Part shown: positions 46,628 through 56,582 of the stretch, piece after piece | How positions within the stretch are numbered: the stretch's first letter is position 1 | Layout of the letters: every line of letters begins with the position of its first letter | Assembly (NCBI RefSeq): GCF_023856365.1 | Contig: NC_064538.1 | Span: 3,427,832 to 3,491,831 of the forward strand | DNA from: Brienomyrus brachyistius | Taxonomy: Eukaryota; Chordata; Actinopteri; Osteoglossiformes; Mormyridae | Direction of reading: 5' to 3' | DNA: 64,000 bases | Position numbers and translations under genes: made by a program | The notes under the pieces: model-generated | Databases searched by the model: none | What the model saw: the letters and a program-made list of their open reading frames with translations, nothing else | Told to the model about the DNA's origin: nothing

Positions 46628-46771
46628 CCAATCACAGGGGCCGAAGAGCTACTGGTGCTGTACAATGGGGAAGACAATCCGGTGATAGCTGCTACAGATG
46701 GAGAACAGACGAGAGGTTTGAGCGAGACAGGGTAAAGGAAAACAAAAATAAAATCACCATTAAACCACGAG
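46628..46771 (+). pseudogene. prdm2: prdm2 PR-domain C-terminal exon, frameshifted
   Basis: Exon bounded by acceptor aatttcag (46620-46627) and donor gtaagc at 46772. The first frame reads PITGAEELLVLYNGEDNPVI and then AATDGEQTRG, about 17 of 23 residues like the end of the human PRDM2 PR domain (PIAPGEELLVWYNGEDNPE, from memory), but the conserved Trp of LLVWY is Leu and the frame meets TAA at 46733. A second frame, offset by +2, reads ERFERDRVKENKNKITIKPR and is in perfect phase with the giant exon at 56583 (g joined to gc, giving KPRGVTEKP). ENKNK is also in human PRDM2 at this point. So both halves are ancestral coding sequence and one indel separates them. It could be real decay, an assembly error, or an exon ending early at 46715 (weak donor GTTTGA, correct phase). 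Confidence 0.65.
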
Positions 46772-46859
46772 GTAAGCAGTATATGCTTTTAAAATACACC
46801 ATTCGCACTGTAGTGACGGTTTAGTGATAAATTGGAGTGAAGTACCATTTTTGTGCATT

Positions 46860-47250
46860 AAAAGTTGCCGTACGCAGCCATCCCGCCGCTCCACCTTACG
46901 CTGTGTTTACTAACCGTCGGAGAGCCGCCGCTGCGTTAGCCAGCCTGCTAACGGAATTACCTCTGATAAAACTGCTATCTCTCCAGTTTGCCCGTCGTTG
47001 TCGCATCGTCAAAGTGGGCGCGGGTGGCATACAAGCCGTTTTTAAGCGTTGTTACTGGCTTGCAGCCTACCATTGTGGGTGTGTGACCTTTTCCAGTCTC
47101 ATCACTATAGTAGCTGCTCATCTGACAGATTTCGGAAGGTTACCTGTATTTTAAGGGACTCCACCTCCGCCGCATTCGTTTAACGACCGTCTTTTTAAAG
47201 ATTTCGGACTATTTGTCGTCACCCGATCACCAAATGTCAGTGAATGTCCA
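46860..47250. promoter_or_regulatory. prdm2: CpG-rich patch, candidate internal prdm2 promoter
   Basis: About 28 CpGs in 390 bases by eye count, clustered in gccgccgctgcgttag, cgtcgttgtcgcatcgtc and ctccgccgcattcgtttaacgaccg, against very few in the flanking kilobases. It starts 90 bp after the broken PR exon. In mammals the PR-less RIZ2 transcript starts from a promoter inside the gene, downstream of PR-coding exons, so the position fits. Promoter activity is inferred; no TATA box is evident. Confidence 0.4.
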
Positions 47251-49506
47251 AAACTGTATCTTTGAGAGTTGTTTTAGCTAATGAGTGTTGAATCTAATGT
47301 TCTGCTACTAGTTTATTTGTGTATTTGTTACATTCATGTTCATATGTGACTGGTTAGTCAGCCTGTTGGTGCACGTATTTAAATTTGTACACATAGGACG
47401 CCTGTCCAGTTAGGCCAAACATTTGCTTTGGTTAGCTGGATGACTATTTTTAGCAACAAATAGACTCAATAAGTCTGTTTGCTTGACGCCTGAACCTATC
47501 GTTTTAATGTAGTGAAAAGTGCTGTTCTGCCTTGACCTGCCGTGGTAACGGGATAAATCCATCGGTTTAGCGGCGCTCTGGGCCCGGCAGGTCGCAACTT
47601 GCTAGCTGCCCGAAGTCAGACCAGGCACATGCATACTTAGCTAAGATGCGTAACCTCTATGCATTCTGTCGAAGGCCAAACTTGATGAAGTAAGGTCTGC
47701 AGAGGTGCTGTAATATTGGTAGCTAATCATACCTCAGTCTGGCGGACGATTTACACATCACATCTTAGTATTTCTCTCTTCTCAATAATGGATCCCTTCT
47801 AAATGTACACTTAAATGAGCTTGTAAGGCGTTTTTTTCCCTGAATTGGTAGTTGCCATTTAATCCTAATTTATCACTCCTTGCTAAATTTTTTAAAAGTT
47901 TATTTTTGGGTTGCCAGGCCTGCAGTATCCCCAGGAGATACATGTAAAATGATTTATTCAGTACTCTCATTTGCATTTTCGGAGGTGGTGTTGATAAATG
48001 TGCTCCTTAGCTGTCTGTCATAACTTGTTTGTCTAGTGAGAGAATTCAGGTGAAAGGGGTTGCTTCAGTGCTCATCCCTGTGACAAGGAAACACAGGAGG
48101 AGAAAGACTGAAAATTATTATTATTGATTGAATTGATATGATCTTCCTCATCCCCCAACAGTATTTGATCGTTTATGGGCAGGAACTTACCTGGACATGC
48201 TAGACTGTTTGAGAGTTGTCCGTTGCTAATATGGAATGAGCATTGAATGATCGCATGAAGTGATTTGCAACCTAGTCATTGAAACCAAAGGGCAAGAGTT
48301 GTCTAGACACAGAATCCAGAATAAGGACAACTGCACAATAAGGTATGGTTGCATGACCCCAATATTTTGTAGAAATTGACTGTGGGGTTAAAATGTTTGG
48401 TAATTCATCTCTTTTGTAATGTGAGATGGTGCCATGGCTCTAGAGAAGATGTTAGTGCTTTGACGGGCCATGAAAGCTGAGTGGCAGCCTCAGTCTCTGC
48501 CCCTGGTACAGTTGGGCAGTGTGCTTGAATTCAATAAGTAAATGACGACTGGTTTTATCTTCCTTCCCTCTGATCTGCACCAGCTGTTGGTAGGATGCCT
48601 GGCACGCAGCTGCTGAAGGGTAACGTCTGTTGGTGCTGCTTTGCAGCTTGGAGACACTGCTGTGCTCACTTGACTGTTTTCACTTCACCTTTAGTTCTCT
48701 GTTACTTCCAAGGTTCTGCTGTGCCTTAAAATTGAGATTTTGAAAGTTAAAGATGACTAGTTAATTTATAATTTGTAGATCAGTTCAAGGTGCACATAGC
48801 AAATTAAATTAGTTTCGAAGTTATTAAGATGTCAAACCTTCTTTGTAGCATTATTTGGTAGATATGAAGGTCTCCTGACTTCAATCTTGCACCTGTGAAA
48901 TTTTGTCATGACTGACATCCTGACTAGTGTGTTGTTGAAATGTTTTATTTCAAGCATGATTCCTGTCGTCCAGGTGCAGTGTCTCGTCACTGTATTTTCC
49001 AATATACTTTCGACAGTCCTGAATTTTTCACTCACTGCTTATTAGCAAATATTAAATCAACCAGTTAGGAGTAGTCAATGATTGAAAATGCAGTGAATCT
49101 GCAAGAGGCTGATACTCATTTCATTAATTAATTTTTGCTAGCTAGCTAGCAGGTATGCTTGCCTTTTAAAAGTTTACCACTGGAACCATTGAGGTCCATA
49201 GGCAGGGGCTCCAGACTGCGACGATTTATTGAGAGTTAAGATTATATGTGGCCGCATTTGTGTGAGTGTATGATGATCATTAGAATGTTTCACTCTGGCA
49301 TGGGTGCTGCATTAAATTTGTTTTTTTTCCTCCTCCTTTGGCTTAGTGCTACCATTGGAAACGTTAGTCAGGCAGTAAAGTAGATGTAGCATTTCTGATT
49401 TTTAGCAAAGTTTTTGTCACTTGATTTTGAAGATCTAGAAGATTTTCTTTCATACTAATTCTTGTATTTGCACCTGTTTTAATGTATTTCATTCCTTTTC
49501 AGATTT

Positions 49507-49655
49507 TGTGTGTGTGTGTGTGTGTGTGTGTCCGTCCTGCAATGGTCTGCCGTCCCATTCTGGGTCTATCACCGCCTTGTGCCCTACCCTGGGGTTTGAA
49601 ACTCCCACAGCCCTGATCAGGATAAGTGGTTAGGGGATGGATGAATGAATTGGTT
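49507..49655 (+). mobile_element. (TG)n and SINE 3' end
   Basis: (TG)n at 49507-49531 runs into gtcctgcaatggtctgccgtcccattctgg, then ccctgatcaggataagtggtt and a GGATGAATG tail: a diverged 3' end of the SINE family. Confidence 0.55.
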
Positions 49656-51129
49656 CATATAGATTAAGTTCCTGTTTGTGTTCTTATTTTATCTATGTTT
49701 TGAGTAATCATCTTCAAAGTGCAAATCTTCGCAGTGCTCCAAGAGTGCCTTTGCCATTCTCAAATGCTCACGCTTCCCTGAGTTTGTCTAAGAGCAGTTA
49801 GTGAAGGAATGCATTATTTTCCATGTAGTATTAGAATTCAGAATTTGCGGCTGCAGGTACTTAGACTTGTCAGGGGGAAGTGTTTAGTAATGTTCAGTAA
49901 CTAACTACACTCAGAACTGGTGGGTTGCCCAAGCCTTGCCTTGTTGTTGAAAGTAGTCATTTTATACTCTCAGAAGGAATTCTGTTTTTAATAAATTCCA
50001 GACCTTGCTGAACATAAAGCAAAGATTGACAGAAGAGGCTGTTCTTTTTCCTCAGTTCCCTTTGCCTCTTACACCCAATTTGGGAAGGAAATTTCAAGTA
50101 TTTTTTTGGTCATATATGCCCTGCCTGCTGCAGTTCTTTCTGGCGAGTTCCTCCCCCACCTTTTCTGGATTGGCGCTAAGGCGACTCCATACACATGGGC
50201 CTGTGAAATAATCCCCCTGTGGGGAGGTGTCCGTCACCCGTTCAGCCGGCTCATGTTAAGGTGGCAGAACAGGTGACAGAGTCTGTTACCATAACATGAT
50301 GCCTCGACTGCTGCTCCCTGCTCTGCAGCCACATTGGCTCTGCAGCTGTTGCTGCCATTTGCTGGGTCAGGCATGCTGTCCTGTGGAGGCAAGTGATGCA
50401 CAGCTTCTACTGCTGTCCTGAGCATTTCTGGGTCTGCATCATTACTATAAAATGATTGTAACTGTATTGAGTGGGGTGTAATATTTCTTTTATAGTTATC
50501 CCTTACCATAAAGCATATTTGCAGCAATTTTTTTTTTATTAAAAATGTTCATTTTGGGACAGTTTTGTTAGGTTATTTGAGTAGTAGAAGCCTGAAAATA
50601 TTTCCTCCCAGTTCTGATTATGAAAGCTCTTTGTTTTCCTTTGAGCAGTCTGACCACAGTAATGCACATGGCATATATGCGTTTCACAAACCCTTAAATG
50701 AGAACCAAACCTGCCCTTAAATTGCATTGTGTTTTCCTCCAGCATCTTTGTTCATTGGGTTATGCATGTTTTCCCCCATTTAATCAAACTACATTTAAAC
50801 TCACAGAAAAGCTTGACATTCTAGCATAGAATTTTATAATATGCCTCACTTGTCATTCTTCAATCTTTTTGAGTTTATTAAAATATAAAATGCCTTATTA
50901 ATCATTAATATCATGCTGTTCCAGTTTTTGTAGTTGTCCTCCATATAGTAATGATAATTAACAGCATGATTGCAAATAATGTCTACCAAAGGGAAGCAAA
51001 TTGTCTCGTGATCTTCCCAAGTAATATTAGAGATAAAAAGTCAGCTAATTCTTCTTGTACTGAACTTTTATCGATGTTGTAATTTATGTTTTGGAGATTC
51101 AAGCACATTCTTTTTATGTCTGCGTATAT

Positions 51130-52300
51130 CTCCTCTGATTTTCGAGTGCTTCTCAAATGGACCAGACCTCTTTTTCCATAGTGACAGACTTCAGCTTGTT
51201 ATGGGACATCCCATGAGTTCCCAAGCCGTCTTGTTGATAACATGCTGGGTTTTTCTCATGGTCTCTACCCAGTGGGGTGTGCCAAGGGGAATCCTTATGA
51301 AATGTCTCATTGACCTCAGCTTGAAATTTCGGGGGTCTTTATATTTCCAGACTCCTTACCCTTTCTCAGAGAGTCCAGCAACCTTGCAGTAAAACCTCAT
51401 TTCTGTTGCTTGTACCCACAAACTTGCAGATTGACCATTATAAGCTGGGAAGCTTGTCTTAGAACTTAAGCATCACTCCACCATGGACCTTCCCTGTGTC
51501 CCCAGAACTGCAGTGATAGAAATGATCCTCCTATTAATCTTGTGTTCTCTCTTACCATTAAGCTCCTGCCTAAAGAGCAGACCCTCCCCTTCGCCCAAAA
51601 GGAGCTTTCCAGTCTTAGATAGTACTACAGCCTCAGATTTGGAGGTGCTGATTCTCATCTATGCCACGTCAAACTCTGCGTCAGATCTCTCAGATGGAGA
51701 TCCTGATTGCAAGAGGCCAGAAGCACATCATTAGCAAATAGCAACGATGTAATGTATAGCCCCCACAGCAAATGTTTGTCCAGTCATAGTTGCACCTTGT
51801 TATCCAGTTCATGAAAATCACAAATGTGAGGTGGCGAGATGCACCCTTTCCAGAGGTGAACACGCCAAATAGATTAGATTATGTGTAGATTATAATTGAG
51901 AAAGAACTCTTGTTATATCTTTTTGAAGGCTGATAGGCACACAGTATTGGCTTGGGTACCCCATATTCCTGAAGCTCTTCCCACAGTATCATATGCCTTC
52001 TCCAAGTCCACAAATTACATATACCTTGGTACATCTTTAAAAAAAACCCTCATACAGCTGTATGAGGGAGAAGAGTTGATCCCCTGTTCTGCAGTGAGGC
52101 TGGAAACGACATTGTTCCGCCTGAATCCTGGTTTCCACCATAGAGTAAAGTCTCTTCTCCTGTACTCTGGCGTAGGTTTTCCCAGGGAGGCTGGGAAGTG
52201 TGATCTCCTGTCGATTTAACACACCTGGTGCCCCCTCCCTCCCATGCACTGATTGAGGCTTTGAATACGGTCCGTTTCCACTCTATGGTCATCTTACAAT
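51130..52300 (-). pseudogene. Non-LTR retrotransposon (LINE) reverse transcriptase relic
   Basis: Minus-strand frames, from 52290 downward, read EITLPSLPGKTYARVQEKRL, then ETRIQAEQCRF and DQLF, FVDLEKAY (near 51995, RT motif A), LLFANDVLLAS (near 51730, the motif C position where FADD is expected), MRISTSKSEAVVLS (51640) and a C-terminal segment near 51200. The order is that of a teleost LINE pol. Frames shift several times and the catalytic Asp-Asp is Asn-Asp, so it is dead. Confidence 0.75.
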
Positions 52301-53068
52301 CAGATTTGAAACAGTTTTTTTTTTTTAAAAAAAAGAAGGCTAATTGGTCGCCACTGCTTTTCAGTTGCTACACGTGAACAACAATTCACATGATTTCTAT
52401 CATAATAAACTTCAGCTGCTCAGCTTGTATCTCCACAGCCTCCGGAGGCCTTTCATTATGGGGATCTCCAGTGTAGGAGAACCTCCACTCCCAGTAAAGT
52501 GGTATATATCTATAAATATACCTTTCTGCCGCCCATGCTAGCTCAGGCTCTGCCAGAGAGGCAGTGGTCTTTATTGCCAGGATCTGAATCATCTGTGTCC
52601 TCCTAATATCTGCCAACCAAAAGGCACTCTTCATCCCACCATTCATCTTGCAGGTGGTGAGCCTAATGCTAAGCTTGTGATCCTTGGAGTGTGTTTTTCT
52701 ACCCTATTTAAGTTCAGGGGAACTATTGCCTTTTGCAGTTTTACTTTTCATATGTTAAGTACCCATAAGGACTATAGGGTTGGGTAATGTCAGCCTAATT
52801 GGCATATGATGGTGTCAAAGTGATACTTCACAGTGGACAATAACAACATCAGGGGAAGAGTTTGGTCATCTTGTAAAGGGAATCTAATTTTTGATGGCTT
52901 TTTTTTTTTTTAAGTTTTTTTTATTTATTAAATGACTTCGTAAATTCATTAAGTACTTAATTACTATTAATTCATTGCTATTTCGGTCTTTTCCACATTT
53001 GAGGCCATTCACAGCCCATTCTCGCCTACTCACCCAGTCTTTAATTACTTTTTCCTCCATATTTGCCA

Positions 53069-53186
53069 GCCATGAGTCTCAAATCGCATACTTCAGTACT
53101 TGTCATTTTGAGTGTGTTAGTGAATGTGCTTCTGCACTCAAAATAGCAAGTTTAAGCACTAAAGTACGCGATTTGAGACTCATGGC
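53069..53186. repeat. Long inverted repeat (hairpin)
   Basis: Left arm 53069-53114 begins gccatgagtctcaaatcgca and ends cattttgagtg; right arm 53135-53186 is its near-perfect reverse complement (cactcaaaat ... gcgatttgagactcatggc) with a few mismatches and a small indel, around a 20-base loop. Probably the core of a foldback MITE; ends and target-site duplication not identified. Confidence 0.8.
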
Positions 53187-53240
53187 TATGCTTACTAATC
53201 GTAATGGTGTCAACAGACCTGGTAGCTAAAAAATATAATA

Positions 53241-53511
<271 letters not shown>

Positions 53512-53635
53512 ACACCATACTCTATAAAGTATGCTGCTCTTCTGTTTTTCCTAAATAAATGTGTGATTGGGAACAACTTCATTCCTTTATCTAGATTTCT
53601 GGTAATATTTTATTTGTCTTTATGGCTGTTATTTA

Positions 53636-53822
53636 CTGGGGTTGCCAAATTGCCTGTTGGTGTGCCGGTGTGTGTGAATGGTGAGTATGGCCTGTCATGG
53701 GTTGGTGCCCCATCCCGGGTCATTCCCCTTGCACCAGTAGCTTCTTGGACCAACTCCGGAACCCCCCCCGCACCAACAACCCCAAATAGGAGAAGTAGTT
53801 ACAGAAAATGGATGGATGGGGC
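53636..53822 (+). mobile_element. SINE 3' half, same family as 54905-55269
   Basis: Reads gttgccaaattgcctgttgg, ggttggtgccccatcccggg, then an aaatggatggatgg tail. The tRNA-like head is missing (5'-truncated). Confidence 0.65.
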
Positions 53823-54137
53823 AGAAGAAAGATGTCAACGTCAACTAATGACGTTAGTCCTGGTTAATAGTATAACGAATAGGAATAATTTCAGAGGGGT
53901 TTAGCAGAAAATGGGAGAGCTCGCTCCATAGGCAAATTTTTAATTCTTAGGTTTGAAATACAAATAAAGGCTTGCCTGCTTATTTACCGAGGCAGATGGA
54001 AACCAAGTACATTTTTTAAATAATTTTGTGTGTGCACCTGGCAGAGACACTGGAATTGTCAATGTGCATGGGGGGGGGGGAGGGGTCGCGATGCTGGTTC
54101 AATGTCAGGTTGTCTGTCAGCTCAACCCTAATCAGGA

Positions 54138-54139
<2 letters not shown>

Positions 54140-54199
<60 letters not shown>
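54140..54199. repeat. (TG)30 microsatellite
   Basis: Thirty uninterrupted TG units followed by a (TA)n and a poly-T run to 54233. Confidence 0.97.
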
Positions 54200-54200
<1 letters not shown>

Positions 54201-54806
54201 TATATATATATAAATTTTTTTTTTTTTTTTTTTACCATATGTCCCTAAAGCATCCTCACTCGCAGGCCAGCAGTGACTAGGGAATGAATCCCTGTTATCC
54301 GCATGCATTGTACTCTGTAGCCCGCAGAAAGGACCAATAGGCCTTCCCCCAGCCACTATTCTCCCTTGAAATTCAGATTTACATTCTTTGTAAACATGAA
54401 TCGTCACAAAGTGTTCTGCGATCATCTGTGTGAAAATGTTATTCACATAAAATTTTCATGGAAAATTTGAGCAGTCTAAGGATGATGCAGCAGTCTGTTT
54501 TGGGAGGGAGAGTCAGCTGACTGTAAAATTAATCTACCTCGTGTTTCTGTTGTAGATATATATATATATATATAAAAAATATTCCATTTTGTTCCCTGGG
54601 CCAATGTGTCAGCAATAGTCCCAAAATTTTGTCAGACTCTGTTCCTTTTTATCCTTTGTTCTTGAGAGACAAGTTTGATTTCCTAGCTCCTCTGTTTTTG
54701 TACTGTCCCTGCCTGGTTCCTGGTTCCCTGAATAGGTGATTTCTTGACCTAATAAACCTTTCATTTGTCTCAAAGTCCCTGTGTCTTGTTTTGTGTTCGT
54801 CTAAAC

Positions 54807-55365
54807 CACGGCTCTTCAAATCTGGACCTTGATTCCAAATCCAGCCTTTGTTTTCAGTTCTTCCCAGGTAGTTGTTTAATAATTACCGATTTCTGATTGG
54901 TCAGGGGGGGCGGCATGGTGGTGCAGTGGTTAGCACTGTTGCCTCACACCTCTGGGACCCGGGTTCGAGTCTCCGCCTGGGTCACATGTGTGCGGAGTTT
55001 GCATGTTCTCCCCGTGTCGTCGTGGGGTTTCCTCCGGGTACTCCGGTTTCCCCCCACAGTCCAAAAACATGCTGAGGCTAATTGGAGTTGCTGAATTGCC
55101 CGTAGGTGTGCATGTGTGAGTGAATGGTGTGTGAGTGTGCCCTGCGATGGGCTGGCCCCCCATCCTGGGTTGTTCCCTGCCTCGTGCCCATAGCTTCCGG
55201 GATAGGCTCCGGACCCCCCGCGACCCAGAAGGATAAGCGGTTTGGAAAATGGATGGATGGATGGATGGATGATTGGTCAGAGGCTTCACACCTGGCTCAC
55301 ATGTAAAGGAAGGCTGGAAAACCAGCAGTACTCGGACCCCGAGGACCGTGATTTGAATAACCCTG
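54807..55365. mobile_element. hAT-like MITE carrying a nested SINE
   Basis: Left end CACGGCTCTTCAAATCTGGACC is mirrored by right end ATTTGAATAACCCTG (reverse complement CAGGGTTATTCAAAT). Exact 8-bp target-site duplication gtctaaac at 54799-54806 and 55366-55373. Without the SINE the element is about 183 bp and non-coding. Confidence 0.8.
54905..55269 (+). mobile_element. Intact tRNA-derived SINE (365 bp)
   Basis: Starts GGGGGGCGGCATGG. A box TGGTGCAGTGG fits TRGYNNARNNG; B box GGTTCGAGTCT follows at tRNA-like spacing. The body includes ggagtttgcatgttctcccc and ggtttccccccacagtcc, the 3' end is ggaccccccgcgacccagaa, and the tail is (ATGG)n. Flanked by an 11-bp duplication tgattggtcag (54894-54904 and 55270-55280). 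It is the best-preserved copy of a family with at least eight other copies or fragments in the window, so it is probably the youngest. Confidence 0.85.
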
Positions 55366-55537
55366 GTCTAAACCACAGGTGCTCTCATAAATTGGCATGA
55401 AGAATGTTCACATTTACATTATGTTTGAATTCAAATCAATACTGTTGTTTGCAGTTAATATTATGACCAATAATTAACTGACTACATATGTAACAGATTT
55501 GCTTTGAGTGATGGTTCTTAAAGATGTGCTTTTAAAA

Positions 55538-55548
55538 AAAAAAAAAAA

Positions 55549-55599
<51 letters not shown>

Positions 55600-55615
55600 T
55601 AAATAAATAAATAAA
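55538..55615. repeat. Poly-A, (TA)n and (AAAT)n run
   Basis: Poly-A of about 18, then TA repeats, then (AAAT)n; composite AT-rich microsatellite in the prdm2 intron. Confidence 0.95.
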
Positions 55616-56582
55616 AAAATCTCAGTCATAAATCAATTTGCAGAATCCCTGGCCTCAGAGAGTAAGTCTGGGTAGAAGTAGTTAGGAAGAAACCTCATGG
55701 AAGGGGAAAGAAACTTTGGGAGATGCCATACTCAAGGGGGAAACATGACTGAATAGAATTATTTTTCTTAATTTGCTTGTGGAAGTACTGGGTTGTCTTA
55801 GAAACTTCTTTAATGACAGATATGTGCCCACATGCCTCTGTGCTTAGAGGTGCTAGACTTGGTGTCAGACGGTATTCTTGCCAAATGTCCAGATCTTTTT
55901 GGATGTCCTTTGAGCATTTTTATTGTCAAACATATTTGATACTTTCTATTTCTGGTCCAAATGCTTTTGTGTGTATGAATTTTATATAGCTTTTATCTTC
56001 CCTCAGTAGGAGAGCAGCTGCGGAGGGTATATGCAGATAGGTGTATGAGGCTTGGGAGACCTGAAGACAATGAATGTTCCATCATTTATGTAGCATGAGA
56101 CTTTGAAGCCCACAGTGGGGTAGGAGGGATACCATGTACTGTGTCACTGGAGGTTTTATCTCTCTTCCCATTGGCTACTGTTTGCCCCCCTTAGGGCTAT
56201 CGATTTGACTTTTGACTTTCATGAATCACAACCATTGTGCATTTGGAAACTTAGACTTATGCACTTAATAGAAACCATGTCTTTGGGATGGGCTTCAATT
56301 CGTCCATCCATAAATTTCCTCATTCATTTAGAATGTTATATGAGTGCAATGTACCTATATCATGACGTGTGACTGCACTGCTGGGAAAAGGTATTTTCAC
56401 TTTAAATCGTAGGATTCTGAATCAGCATTTGCGTCGATTTTAAATCTCCATAATTTACCGTGTAACAGTTTGAGACTTTTGCTTTTGATACCAAAACTCT
56501 GTTTTCGAACATTCTTTGCTCATTTTGTCCAAATATTTATTAATGTCACACTTTGATAATCATCTGTTTCTTTGTTTCATAG

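Noticed and set aside
46837..47154. 105-codon frame over the CpG-rich patch
   Set aside because: GC-rich sequence with no recognised domain; more plausible as promoter or 5'UTR.
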